This document shows, in pieces, positions 1 through 7,971 of a stretch of 64,000 bases of DNA. The position numbers and the translations under genes are program-made. The stretch spans positions 820,226 to 884,225 of the forward strand of contig NZ_KQ947984.1 in NCBI RefSeq assembly GCF_001513975.1. The letters run 5' to 3'. Source of the DNA: Streptomyces curacoi. Lineage in GTDB: Bacteria; Actinomycetota; Actinomycetes; Streptomycetales; Streptomycetaceae. Each line of letters starts with the position of its first letter. Position 1 is the first letter of the stretch. The notes beneath the pieces are model-generated. The model saw only the letters and a list, made by a program, of their open reading frames with translations. It ran no database searches and was not told where the DNA came from.

Positions 1-508
1 CCTCGCCGGCGAGGGCAGCGGCACGATCGAGAACCACCAGCTGAAGATCGCCGCGTCCCGCTACACCCCCGTCGACTCGGGCCTCATCCCCACCGGTGAG
101 CTGGCCCCCGTCGCGGGCACCCCCTTCGACTTCCGCCGCACCAAGGCGATCGGCGAGGACATCCGCGAAGCCCACCAGCAGCTGCTGTACGGCAAGGGCA
201 TCGACCACAACTGGGTGCTCGACAAGGGCATCTCGCCGCGTCCCGAGTGGTGCGCGACCCTGAAGGACCCCTCCTCCGGCCGCACGCTGCGGATGGCGAC
301 CACGGAGCCGGGCCTGCAGTTCTACTCCGGCAACTTCCTCGACGGCACCCTGGTCGGCCCCTCCGGCCGCACCTACCGCCAGGGTGACGCGCTGTGCCTG
401 GAGACGCAGCACTTCCCGGACTCGCCGAACAAGCCGTCGTTCCCGTCGACGGTGCTGCGTCCGGGGCAGACGTACCGTTCGACGACGGTCCACTCGTTCA
501 CCTGCTGA
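1..508 (+). CDS. Aldose 1-epimerase (galactose mutarotase), C-terminal part
   Basis: The reading frame is open from base 2 and gives the last 168 residues of a protein whose start lies outside the window. The family interconverts alpha and beta anomers of aldoses such as galactose. The visible part has typical mutarotase signatures: an NxLAGEGSG-like beginning, the segment GTPFDFR, the core GIDHNWVLD, and the terminal block LETQHFPDSPN followed by LRPGQTY, which contains the conserved C-terminal glutamate region. The family is usually 330-390 residues, so roughly half is missing. Its position just upstream of arabinan-degrading operons fits pentose or hexose metabolism, but no shared operon can be shown. 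Confidence 0.9.
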   Translation, partial: LAGEGSGTIENHQLKIAASRYTPVDSGLIPTGELAPVAGTPFDFRRTKAIGEDIREAHQQLLYGKGIDHNWVLDKGISPRPEWCATLKDPSSGRTLRMATTEPGLQFYSGNFLDGTLVGPSGRTYRQGDALCLETQHFPDSPNKPSFPSTVLRPGQTYRSTTVHSFTC

Positions 509-644
509 AGTCTGCCCGGACGTCGCTTCTGACGGTTCTTCACAGGTGGCACACAAGTTCTCACCGGTTCCCCGGTGGTTGAACAGCGCCACCCCAGCCT
601 CCGTATGTATGGGCGGCCCGTGCTCCCCCGCGCGGGCCACCCAA

Positions 645-663
645 GACGACGGGCCCGGTCGTC
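645..663 (+). terminator. Possible short hairpin between epimerase and aminotransferase genes
   Basis: GACGAC and GTCGTC form a 6-bp stem around GGGCCCG, about 140 bases after the epimerase stop and 30 bases before the next ATG. There is no T-run. It could be a weak terminator or a hairpin in the leader of the next gene. Confidence 0.25.
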
Positions 664-693
664 CCCGCCGGGCCCGCCCCATACGGAGGTTCC

Positions 694-2280
694 ATGGCCG
701 ACAACGTCACCTCGCTGTTCCGCAGCACCGCGGCGCACAGCCCGTCGATGGCGGCGCTGACGCGGGAGGGCGGCGACGGGGCCGGTCCGGTCGACTTCTG
801 TATCCCCTGCAACCCCTACTTCCCCACTCCCGCGATGTTCGAGGAGATGGCGGCCAGGCTGCGGGACATCATCACGTACTACCCGAGCAGCGCCGACACG
901 ATCACGGCCGAGCTGTGCAGTCTGCTCCAGCTCCCGCCGCAGTGCGTGGCGATGGGAAACGGCTCCACCGAGCTGATCACCTGGATCGACCATCTGCTGG
1001 TCCGTGAGTCCCTCGCCGTCCCCGTCCCCACCTTCGGCCGCTGGACCGACCAGCCGATGGAGACCGGCAAGCGGGTCGACATGTTCCCGCTCCAGGAGTC
1101 CAGCGGGTTCGCCCTGGACCTCGCCCAGTACGCCGAGTTCATCCGTGCCAGGGGGACGCGGGTGGCGGTGATCTGCAACCCGAACAACCCCGACGGCGGC
1201 TTTCTGCACAAGCACGCCATCGTGCAGTTCATGGACGCGATGGCCGACCTGGACCTGGTCGTCATCGACGAGTCCTTCCTGGAGTTCGCGGACGCCGAGC
1301 AGGAGCCGTCGGTCGTCCAGGAGGCGATGCTGCGCCCGAACGTCATCGTGCTGCGCAGCCTCGGCAAGAACTTCGGCCTGCACGGCATCCGCTTCGGCTA
1401 CCTGGTCGCCAACCCGGCCCTCGCCGGCATGGTCCGCTCGATGCTGCCCAAGTGGAACCTCAACTCCTTCGCGGAGCACGTGGTGTTCATGCTCAAGGAG
1501 CACGGCCCCGAGTACGCGCAGAGCCTCCAGCAGGTGCGCCGGGACCGCCTGGACATGGCCAGCCAGCTCTCCGCGCTGCCCGGCCTGACGGTCTACCCGT
1601 CCCAGGGCAACTTCCTCTTCGTACGCCTCCCCGTGGGCGCCGAAGGCACCGTGGTCCGGGACCGGCTGCTCACCGAGCACCGGATCCTGGTCCGCGAGTG
1701 CGGCAACAAGATCGGTTCGTCCAGCCGCTTCCTGCGTCTCGTGGTGCGCCCCCAGGTGGACGTGCGTCGCCTGGTGTCCGGCCTGGAACAGGTGCTCTAC
1801 GGGACCAGGAGGGGAGCCGCCGTACCCGAGCTCGGTACAGGGACCAACTACAGCTCGGGTACGGCGGCCGTGGACCGGCTGGTCAGCTCCACCAACGGCG
1901 CCGGTATGCAGGGCCTTGCCGCTCAGGCCATGAGTGCCGGGATGCCTGCGGCGGCTCAGCCGCAGGCGATGCCGGGGGCGGGCATGCCCATGCCGGCACC
2001 GGCTCCTGTGGCCCCGGCGGCAGCTCCGGCCCCGACCCCTGCGCCCGCCCCGCCCGCGCCCGCCCCGCCCGCGCCGATGCCCTTCCCGTCGCCCGTGGCG
2101 CCGGCCGCGGCGGCGATGCCCGGGCTCACGCCGCCGGGGGTGCCGGCCCGGGGCGGGCTTACGGCCGCCCAGGTTCGGGGTACGACCGGGCCGGCTCCCG
2201 GGCTCACGCCCGCCCCGGCGACCGGGTGGCCGAACAGCCAGAGCTGGCCGAACGCAGCGGGGATGGGCGCGGCCGGGTAG
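694..2280 (+). CDS. PLP-dependent aminotransferase, HisC/CobD-like, with low-complexity tail
   Basis: A class I/II fold aminotransferase of 528 residues. Residues 1 to about 365 match the histidinol-phosphate aminotransferase/CobD group: CNPNNPDGG (substrate and PLP contacts), VVIDESFLEF (the aspartate that pairs with the pyridine nitrogen), SLGKNFGLHGIRFGY with the PLP lysine at about K225, and a C-terminal RLVVRP. The true substrate is unknown; it is probably an amino or keto acid. The ATG follows GGAGG. Residues about 370-528 are an Ala/Pro/Gly/Met-rich tail with runs of PAPAP, which ordinary members (about 360 residues) lack. The tail is probably disordered. The gene stands alone between the epimerase and a convergent glycosidase operon. 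Confidence 0.85.
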   Translation: MADNVTSLFRSTAAHSPSMAALTREGGDGAGPVDFCIPCNPYFPTPAMFEEMAARLRDIITYYPSSADTITAELCSLLQLPPQCVAMGNGSTELITWIDHLLVRESLAVPVPTFGRWTDQPMETGKRVDMFPLQESSGFALDLAQYAEFIRARGTRVAVICNPNNPDGGFLHKHAIVQFMDAMADLDLVVIDESFLEFADAEQEPSVVQEAMLRPNVIVLRSLGKNFGLHGIRFGYLVANPALAGMVRSMLPKWNLNSFAEHVVFMLKEHGPEYAQSLQQVRRDRLDMASQLSALPGLTVYPSQGNFLFVRLPVGAEGTVVRDRLLTEHRILVRECGNKIGSSSRFLRLVVRPQVDVRRLVSGLEQVLYGTRRGAAVPELGTGTNYSSGTAAVDRLVSSTNGAGMQGLAAQAMSAGMPAAAQPQAMPGAGMPMPAPAPVAPAAAPAPTPAPAPPAPAPPAPMPFPSPVAPAAAAMPGLTPPGVPARGGLTAAQVRGTTGPAPGLTPAPATGWPNSQSWPNAAGMGAAG

Positions 2281-2288
2281 CGCCGCGG

Positions 2289-3725
2289 CTAAGCCGGGTT
2301 CAGGCGCCACTGTTGGCAGTTGTTGCCCAGCCAGGACCACTGGCGGACATCCGTCCCGTTCGCCGTCCCGCAGTCCGCCACGTCGGCGACCTTGCCCGTG
2401 GCCTGGTTGGCGATCCGCACGTAACCACCGTCGGTGGCGATGAAGCGGAAGCGCTGGCAGGTGTTGTTCAGCCAGGACCACTGCCGCAGGTCGGCACCGT
2501 CGGCGGAGGAGCAGTTCTCGGTGTCGAGCACCTTGCCGGTGGCGACGTTGACCAGCCGGTGGGTGTCGTCACCGAGGTCCTCCAGCCGCCACTTCTGGTT
2601 GTTGCCGCCGCTGCACGCCCACTGCTGGACATTGGCGCCGTCCGCGGCCGAACCGCCCGCCACGTCAAGGCACTTGCCGCTGCCGCGGTTGACGACCGTG
2701 TACGTCGTGGAGGCGCTGGACGGCTCTCCGGAGGGCCCGGTGAGGGACGCGCCCAGCCGCACCGGGGTGCCGAAGTCCGGGGTGCCGTCGGAGTTCCAGG
2801 TGAACTTCTGCGCCCGGGTCGTACGCCCGTTGTCGCAGCCCTCGGAGGCGGAGTCGTTGGCGTGGTAGACGATCCAGTTCTCGCGGCCGTCCGGTGAGGT
2901 GAAGAAGCCGTTGTGGCCGGGGCCGTACACCCCGGCTGCGTCATCGCGCTGGAAGACGGGCGTGGACTTCTTCGTCCAGGACGACGCGGACAGCGGGTTC
3001 GAGCCGGTGAGTTCCAGCTGGCCCAGCTTGTAGTCGGGCGTCCAGCAGCCGCTGGCGGAGTAGATGAGGAACGTGCGTCCGTTGCGTTGCAGCACCTCGG
3101 CGCCCTCGTTCACCGTGCCGCCCTGCCGCTCCCAGGCGTGCGTCGGCCGCGAGATCGTCGAGTAGGCGCCGCTGACGGTGTACGGGTTGGACATCGGCGC
3201 GATGACGAGGTTCTGCGTCCCCTCGGTGATCGCGCTGCCCAGCATGTACAGCCGGCCGCCCACGTTCAGCACGCTCGGGTCGAGCATCCACACGTTGCTG
3301 AGCTGTCCCTTGTAGGTGTACGGCCCCATGGGATCGGAGCCGGCGCTCTCCAGCACATGGCTGCGCTGCGTCGGGTTGTAGTCGGTGACGTTCTGCCCGG
3401 CGACGTAGTACAGGTACCAGCGCCCGTTGAGGAAGTGCAGCTCGGGCGCCCAGATGTTGCAGCACCGCGAGGCGGCGTCGCCCTTCCACACCTGCACGCT
3501 GGGCGCGGTGGAGAGCCCCGCGAGGGTGGTGGACTTGCGGATGGTGATGACGTCGGTCCAACTCGTCGTCACCAGGTAGTAGTTGCCGTTGTGGTACGAG
3601 ATCCAGGGGTCGGCGCCCTTGACCGACTTGACCGGGTTGGCGAACGAGGCGGCGCTCGCGGACGGCTGGCCGAGGCCGATCGCGAGCAGCAGAGCCGCCA
3701 GCAGGGTCAGTAGGCGACGGGCCAT
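2289..3725 (-). CDS. Secreted GH43 glycosidase (arabinofuranosidase-type) with C-terminal ricin-B/CBM13 domain
   Basis: A 478-residue exported enzyme. MARRLLTLLAALLLAIGLG is a Sec signal with an ASA cleavage site near residue 25. Residues about 30-340 are a five-bladed GH43 domain: ADPWISYHNGNYY supplies the general base aspartate, WAPELHFLNGRWYLYY follows, and NEGAEVLQRNGR fits the catalytic glutamate region. Residues about 345-478 are a beta-trefoil lectin with three QxW-like repeats (VQQWACSGG, LRQWSWLNN, VRQWSWLGN) that should bind polysaccharide. The family removes arabinose from arabinan or arabinoxylan. The start overlaps the end of the upstream GH43 gene by 19 bases, so the two are co-transcribed. 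Exact linkage specificity cannot be read from the sequence. Confidence 0.88.
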   Translation of the reverse strand: MARRLLTLLAALLLAIGLGQPSASAASFANPVKSVKGADPWISYHNGNYYLVTTSWTDVITIRKSTTLAGLSTAPSVQVWKGDAASRCCNIWAPELHFLNGRWYLYYVAGQNVTDYNPTQRSHVLESAGSDPMGPYTYKGQLSNVWMLDPSVLNVGGRLYMLGSAITEGTQNLVIAPMSNPYTVSGAYSTISRPTHAWERQGGTVNEGAEVLQRNGRTFLIYSASGCWTPDYKLGQLELTGSNPLSASSWTKKSTPVFQRDDAAGVYGPGHNGFFTSPDGRENWIVYHANDSASEGCDNGRTTRAQKFTWNSDGTPDFGTPVRLGASLTGPSGEPSSASTTYTVVNRGSGKCLDVAGGSAADGANVQQWACSGGNNQKWRLEDLGDDTHRLVNVATGKVLDTENCSSADGADLRQWSWLNNTCQRFRFIATDGGYVRIANQATGKVADVADCGTANGTDVRQWSWLGNNCQQWRLNPA

Positions 3726-4693
3726 CCGCTGCTCCAGTTCAGAAGGTTGATGCCCAGCTTGGGCGTGCCGTTGTCGTTGCCGTCGTAGTAGTGGTAGACG
3801 ATCAGGTCCCCGTCGACGTCGTTCATGATCGACTGTCCGCCGGGGCCGATGACGCTGCCGTGCGACTCCAGGACGGGCGTCCCGCCGTTGTTCATCATCG
3901 AGACGCCGTTCCGGTCGTAGTACGGCCCGGTGACGCTGGTGGCGCGGCCGACCTTCACCTTGTAGGTGGAGCTGGTGCCGGCGCAGCAGGTGTCGTAGGA
4001 CGCGAAGAGGTAGTAGTACCCGCCCCGTTTGACGATGAAGGGCGCCTCCACGGCCTTGGTGCCGGTCGGGCGGGAGGCGAGCGAGTACCGGGTGGTGTTG
4101 GAGGAGAGCTGCTTCCCGGTGGACGGATTGATCTGGATCATCTTGATCCCGGTCCACCAGCTGCCGAAGGACAGCCACCACTTGCCGTCGCCGTCGACGA
4201 AGAGGTTCGGGTCGATGGCGTTGTAGTCGCTGGCGGAGCTGGAAGTGTAGACGGCGCCCTGGTCGGTCCAGCTGCCGGGCCGGCCGGTGCTGGAGGTGGC
4301 GAGTCCGATGGCCGAGGTGTTCGAGCCGAACTTCGAGACGGAGTAGTACATCAGGTACTTGCCGCCGTGGTACGAGATGTCCGGCGCCCAGGCCTCGGGG
4401 ACGGAGGAGTAGTTGCGCCACCAACTCGGCCGGGAGGAGAAGGCGTCGGCGCCGGCACTGAAGGCCGTCCGGTCGGACGACGTCTTGCTGGCGATGCCGC
4501 CGCCGGTGGCGTACAGCAGGTACTGACCGGAGGAGGTGCGGATCATCGACGGGTCATGGGTGACGACCGAGCCGGTGACCCGGCCGGGGTTGGGGTAGGC
4601 CGACGCGGTGGAGGGGATGAGGGCGAGCAGGGCGGCGGCGGGGAGGGCGAACAGAGTGGTCCTCTTGCGGAGAGTGCGAGAGGTGCGGCTCAC
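3707..4693 (-). CDS. Secreted GH43 endo-alpha-1,5-L-arabinanase
   Basis: First gene of a two-gene operon; 328 residues from a GTG at 4693. This start was chosen because AAGGAGGA lies five bases before it, whereas longer in-frame starts run into the promoter boxes. A signal peptide (TTLFALPAAALLALIPSTASA, split by its hydrophobic core) precedes a compact GH43 domain with THDPSMIR (base), AIDPNLFVDG (pKa-modulating aspartate) and KAVEAPFIVK (acid glutamate). Features such as APDISYHGGKYLMYYSVS and FGSWWTGIKM are characteristic of endo-arabinanases. It would cut the arabinan backbone outside the cell. It is a paralogue of the GH43 gene at 16866-17834, with the same motif order. Confidence 0.9.
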   Translation of the reverse strand: MSRTSRTLRKRTTLFALPAAALLALIPSTASAYPNPGRVTGSVVTHDPSMIRTSSGQYLLYATGGGIASKTSSDRTAFSAGADAFSSRPSWWRNYSSVPEAWAPDISYHGGKYLMYYSVSKFGSNTSAIGLATSSTGRPGSWTDQGAVYTSSSASDYNAIDPNLFVDGDGKWWLSFGSWWTGIKMIQINPSTGKQLSSNTTRYSLASRPTGTKAVEAPFIVKRGGYYYLFASYDTCCAGTSSTYKVKVGRATSVTGPYYDRNGVSMMNNGGTPVLESHGSVIGPGGQSIMNDVDGDLIVYHYYDGNDNGTPKLGINLLNWSSGWPVAY

Positions 4694-4733
4694 GCGGGTC
4701 CTCCTTGCGGGGTGGGGGTGCGCTACGTCCGAC

Positions 4734-4792
4734 ATTTCGAACGACGCTCGCAAGTTCGAACGGACCGTAGAATCGAACCCCTTGCGCGTCAA
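4734..4792 (-). promoter_or_regulatory. Promoter and paired TTCGAA operators of the GH43 operon
   Basis: On the minus strand TTGACG (4792-4787) is followed by exactly 17 bases and TACGGT (4769-4764). Two TTCGAA hexamers, at 4755-4760 and 4736-4741, lie 19 bp apart over the predicted start of transcription. The same layout precedes the binding-protein gene at 20991. Overlap with the start site suggests repression in the absence of arabinan products; the regulator is unknown. Confidence 0.6.
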
Positions 4793-4961
4793 TGGTTTGC
4801 GCAGCAACAGCAGTCCACGCCACGAAGCAGCCGGTGACGTTCACCCGATCGAGCGAAGGCTTGATTGACGCCTACCCGCCAACATCATGATCGCGTAGCG
4901 TCAACTCGCCGTTGCCCCCCGTTACCACAGGGGAGCGGAACTCAAAGAGATAGGGCTGGAC

Positions 4962-5681
4962 ATGGCAGAGGTCAAGGTGCAATTCAGGGACAGCTATGCG
5001 CAGGCGTCCTTCGAGGGGATGGTGGCTCCGGACGGCCCCACCGGGTACACGTTCTCCGGCACGCTCAAGGTCACCTGCAAGCTCGACCGATCACGTACGA
5101 ACTTCAAGAGCATGGTCGCGCTCGGGCACGGCGGCACATCGGCCGAGTACACCTACAAGGAACTCGCGATCGCCGACTACAGCGAGAATGTCTTAAAGGT
5201 CGAGGGCAAGGGAACTCGCGCCAAGAACGAGACGGTGGATTTCCGGGTTGGGGTGAACACCGGGCTCAGCGGCCAGTTCACTTACGGGGACAAGGCGATC
5301 GTCACGGCCGGCGGGCAGCCGCAGGATCTCAACCCCACGTACACGAGCGAGGATTCGAAGGGGAACACCAAGTATGACGTCCGGTTCAACGGTACCGCCA
5401 GGTCGGACGGGCCCACCGGCTATGTCATCCAGGGCGCCTTGACGGGCTACAGCGGCCCCGGTGCGCTGACCACCCAGTACGCGACTTTCGGGTACAAGAC
5501 CTCCGGGGGCAGCTGGCAGTACGAGACGGTCAGCTGCGACGCCGCCCCCAAGGAGATCACGATCAGGGGCCGACGCAAGAGCGGCGAGAACATCCAGGTG
5601 GTCGTCGGCGCCACCAGTCAGGTCCTCAACCTCTACGAGTACGGCAGCGAGGTCAACTGCACCCTGCCTGACGACTTCTGA
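4962..5681 (+). CDS. Uncharacterised protein with internal duplication
   Basis: I do not recognise this 239-residue protein. It has no signal peptide or membrane segment and is unusually rich in Gly, Thr, Tyr and Lys for this genome. Two halves look like repeats: the first has FEGMVAPDGPTGYTFSGTL and the second FNGTARSDGPTGYVIQGAL, each about 100-120 residues long and predicted to be mostly beta strands. That suggests a tandem beta-sandwich or jelly-roll-like structure. The 3-prime end overlaps the convergent ATP-binding-protein gene by 29 bases. The upstream 268 bases contain the divergent arabinanase promoter. No function can be assigned. Confidence 0.75.
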   Translation: MAEVKVQFRDSYAQASFEGMVAPDGPTGYTFSGTLKVTCKLDRSRTNFKSMVALGHGGTSAEYTYKELAIADYSENVLKVEGKGTRAKNETVDFRVGVNTGLSGQFTYGDKAIVTAGGQPQDLNPTYTSEDSKGNTKYDVRFNGTARSDGPTGYVIQGALTGYSGPGALTTQYATFGYKTSGGSWQYETVSCDAAPKEITIRGRRKSGENIQVVVGATSQVLNLYEYGSEVNCTLPDDF

Positions 5682-6168
5682 GCAAGGTCCGACCACCCCG
5701 GCCCGTCAAGGACAGCCATCCCGGCACGTCGACCTCCGCACGGACGGTTTTGCCGGGTGGCTCCCGGTCCAGCACCTCCCACCGATCGGCCAGCGCCTCG
5801 ACGAGAACGAGACCGCGGCCGTGTTCGTCGAGCGGATGTGGAGGATGTACCTCGCCGGGTTTCGGAGGGCGGGGTTCGGTACGGGTGTCACTGATCTCGA
5901 TGCGGACGCTGCCCGTGGGGAGCGACAGACGCAGCTCGAAGTCACGGCCGGGAACCCGGCCGTGGGTGACCGCATTGGCGGCAAGCTCGGCGACGATCAC
6001 TGCGACGGCCTCGGAGGCGCGGCTGCCGTGCGGGATGCCCCAGGTGTGGAGTTGGGCCAGGGCGAGGTGCCGAGCCAGGCGGGCGCCGCGAGGGGTGGCG
6101 CTGAGGCGCTGGGTGAACGTACGTACGGTGACCGAGGGCTGGGGTGTGAGCGGTGCGGGCATGGGCAC
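5653..6168 (-). CDS. ATP-binding protein, HATPase_c/anti-sigma-factor-like (RsbW type)
   Basis: 171 residues with a single GHKL ATPase fold. The N box is VAELAANAVTHG (about residues 64-75) and the G1/G2 boxes are DEHGRGLVLVEALADRW; there is no histidine-kinase dimerisation domain. Streptomyces genomes carry dozens of these single-domain ATPases, usually beside XRE-DUF5753 and DUF397 genes as here. Their role is presumed to be binding or phosphorylating a partner regulator. The start may be GTG 6168 or ATG 6162; neither has a strong ribosome-binding site. The gene diverges from the XRE gene at 6293 with a 124-base shared promoter region. Confidence 0.85.
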   Translation of the reverse strand: MPMPAPLTPQPSVTVRTFTQRLSATPRGARLARHLALAQLHTWGIPHGSRASEAVAVIVAELAANAVTHGRVPGRDFELRLSLPTGSVRIEISDTRTEPRPPKPGEVHPPHPLDEHGRGLVLVEALADRWEVLDREPPGKTVRAEVDVPGWLSLTGRGGRTLLRSRQAGCS

Positions 6169-6292
6169 AATCTGGCGCCTGCGGAGGGCAGTTCACCAGG
6201 TGAGTGGCGCGTACGGTGCGAGAGCGTACGCGGTTACGGGGTGGACGGTACTCGTCACCGGCCGTAACCATGGGCGCGGGAGGTGACCGACC

Positions 6293-7129
6293 GTGGTCGA
6301 TGGTGTGGTGGGTACGGGTGGGGAACCGGAGTCGTCGGACAGTCTGCGGACCTTCGGGGCGGTGGTTCAGGCGTTGCGGGAGCATGTGGGGCTGAGCCGG
6401 GAAGAGTTCGGGGATCGGGTGGGATTGTCCAAACACACCGTGGCTTCAGTGGAGTTGGGGCGGCGGATGCCGGATCCGACGTTCGCGGAGCGGGCAGAGG
6501 GGGTGTTGGGGAACACGGGGGCCTTGCAGAAGGCGGCGCTGCATCTGGCTCGGCAGCCGGGGTTGGCGGCTTGGTTTCGGCGGTGGGCTCGGTTGGAGGC
6601 GACCGCGATCACGCTGTACACGTACGAGTGCCGCTTGATTCCGGGGTTGTTGCAGACAGAGGCTTACGCGCGGACGTTGTTCACGAACCAGCTTCCGCCG
6701 CTGAACGACGAGCAGATCGAGGCGCAGTGGATGGCGCGGGCGGAACGACAACAGCTGCTGCGGGAACGGCCGAACACGGCGTTCGCATTCATCTTGGAGG
6801 AGCACCTGTTCCGGCGGCGAACGGGTGGTGTGGAGGTCACGCGGGAGCTCATCGACCACGCGCTGGAGATCGCCGAACTGCGGAACGTCGAGATTCAGAT
6901 CATGCCGACAGTACGGGAGACGCACTCGGGGCTTGACGGCCCGATGCAACTCCTGGAGACACCGGAGAACAAGTGGTTCGCCTACTGCGAGGGGCAGCGA
7001 GGCGGCCTGCTCATCTCCGACCCAAAAGAGGTCAGCGTCCTCCAGAGGCGGTATGCCAGTATGCGTTCGCAGGCTCTCACCCCTGAAGACTCCGTGGGCC
7101 TGTTGCAGCGGATGCGAGGAGAGCTATGA
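6293..7129 (+). CDS. XRE-family regulator with DUF5753 (Scr1-like)
   Basis: 278 residues. An N-terminal helix-turn-helix (about residues 20-75: QALREHVGLSREEFGDRVG, then SKHTVASVELGRRMP) is followed by the DUF5753 sensor-like domain (about 100-275), marked by FRRWARLEATAITLYTYEC, IPGLLQTEAYAR and YCEGQRGGLLI. The GTG start follows GGGAGG. This protein class is paired with DUF397 proteins in Streptomyces development and antibiotic control. Here its stop overlaps the DUF397 start by four bases, so they are translationally coupled. Confidence 0.92.
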   Translation: MVDGVVGTGGEPESSDSLRTFGAVVQALREHVGLSREEFGDRVGLSKHTVASVELGRRMPDPTFAERAEGVLGNTGALQKAALHLARQPGLAAWFRRWARLEATAITLYTYECRLIPGLLQTEAYARTLFTNQLPPLNDEQIEAQWMARAERQQLLRERPNTAFAFILEEHLFRRRTGGVEVTRELIDHALEIAELRNVEIQIMPTVRETHSGLDGPMQLLETPENKWFAYCEGQRGGLLISDPKEVSVLQRRYASMRSQALTPEDSVGLLQRMRGEL

Positions 7130-7311
7130 GCACCAGCGAACTGGCCTGGTTCAAGAGCAGCTACAGCAGCGGCGGCGATGGCGACTGCGTCGAGGTCGCC
7201 CTCACCCCCGCCATCATCCACGTACGCGACTCCAAGGCTCCGCAGGAACGCCAGCTGGCGCTTTCGACGGAAGCCTGGGGGGCGTTTGTCTCTCACTGCA
7301 GGAAAGGCTAG
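7126..7311 (+). CDS. DUF397 small protein
   Basis: 61 residues covering one complete DUF397 domain: WFKSSYSSGGDGDCVEVA, then IHVRDSK and WGAFVSHCR. DUF397 proteins are small presumed partners of XRE-DUF5753 regulators. The ATGA overlap with the upstream gene and the hairpin six bases after the stop define the end of this two-gene unit. Confidence 0.92.
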   Translation: MSTSELAWFKSSYSSGGDGDCVEVALTPAIIHVRDSKAPQERQLALSTEAWGAFVSHCRKG

Positions 7312-7316
7312 GAATT

Positions 7317-7347
7317 CGGGCCCCGGAATCAAATGATCCAGGGCCCG
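7317..7347 (+). terminator. Bidirectional hairpin terminator
   Basis: CGGGCCC at 7317 pairs with GGGCCCG ending at 7347. After one C-A mismatch the stem continues GGA/TCC around a nine-base A/T-rich loop. It sits between the convergent DUF397 gene and the small peptide gene at 7362, so it can serve both. There is no T-run, as is usual in this group. Confidence 0.6.
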
Positions 7348-7361
7348 TCGCACATGTTTCG

Positions 7362-7589
7362 TCAGTGAGCGGCAGCGTGCGTGTGCACGCCCAGCGCGAC
7401 ACCCTCGGGCGAGACCGCCGCGAAGACATCGGCGCAAGCGACGGCGGTCACGGACTCGGAGAGACCGGCGACACCACCGGAGAGGGTGCCCGCGAGACCG
7501 GCGGAGGCGCCACCCGCCTGACCACCGGAGATGTTGTCCAGGACGGCGTCGGCGATCTCAGCCGTTTCAACCTGAGAGGTGAAGCTCAT
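7362..7589 (-). CDS. Small peptide with double-glycine leader (lanthipeptide-precursor-like)
   Basis: 75 residues. The leader is MSFTSQVETAEIADAVLDNI followed by SGG, which matches the ETxEISDxxLDNxSGG leader seen in many Streptomyces peptides annotated as type-A2 lanthipeptides. Cleavage after SGG would leave a core of about 50 residues rich in Ala, Gly and Val, with several Ser/Thr and one Cys (in TAVACADVF). No LanM, LanKC, protease or ABC exporter gene lies nearby, so any modification would have to act in trans. The start was set by ATG 7589 with a GAAGGGA-like site; upstream in-frame sequence is poor coding. It could instead be an unmodified secreted or spore peptide. Confidence 0.7.
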   Translation of the reverse strand: MSFTSQVETAEIADAVLDNISGGQAGGASAGLAGTLSGGVAGLSESVTAVACADVFAAVSPEGVALGVHTHAAAH

Positions 7590-7971
7590 AACCTGCGGTT
7601 CCCTTCGCGTGAACATACTGCAATAACGGTGGTGACTGCCCGATTCCCGGGCCGGAATCCATTCCCGACGCCTCCAGCCGTGCGCAGGATCAAAGCACGC
7701 TGAAGAAGGAGACGGCCAGCCGCACCGGGGCGGTGCACGACGCATTCCGGCGACCGGCTTCACCGCTATGACCGCCGGGTCACCGAATACGCCAACTTCT
7801 TCACGGGACCTGCCGCCTTACTGCGTACGTGACTGTTGCGCCCCGGTTTCCAAGACGGACACTTCGGCGACAAGACGGCGCGCGGCGACCGGGAGGTGGT
7901 GGACGGCAGGGCCCAGCATGAACTCCTGGTGCTCTGGTGTGGACGTTTGCCGGAGGTTCGGCTCCCCGCCT
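7590..7971. other. Intergenic stretch without a supported gene
   Basis: About 380 bases between the peptide gene and the end of the NACHT-LRR gene. The first 60 bases must hold the leader and promoter of the peptide gene. I see no convincing coding frame in the rest. A short open stretch ending near 7828 on the plus strand is too weak to call a gene remnant. Confidence 0.5.

Noticed and set aside
373..2481. Long minus-strand open frame over the aminotransferase gene
   Set aside because: Its product is an Arg/Gly/His-rich low-complexity chain, it lies antisense to a clear aminotransferase, and it is open only because of third-position GC bias. The same holds for other long antisense frames throughout the window.
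4694..4807. Longer start for the GH43 arabinanase
   Set aside because: The longer form would translate through the -10 and TTCGAA boxes and lacks a ribosome-binding site. GTG 4693 has AAGGAGGA at the right distance and places the signal peptide at the N-terminus.
7681..7830. Possible gene remnant on the plus strand ending at TGA near 7828
   Set aside because: Only about 25 residues look protein-like, with no start and no recognisable family; chance is sufficient.
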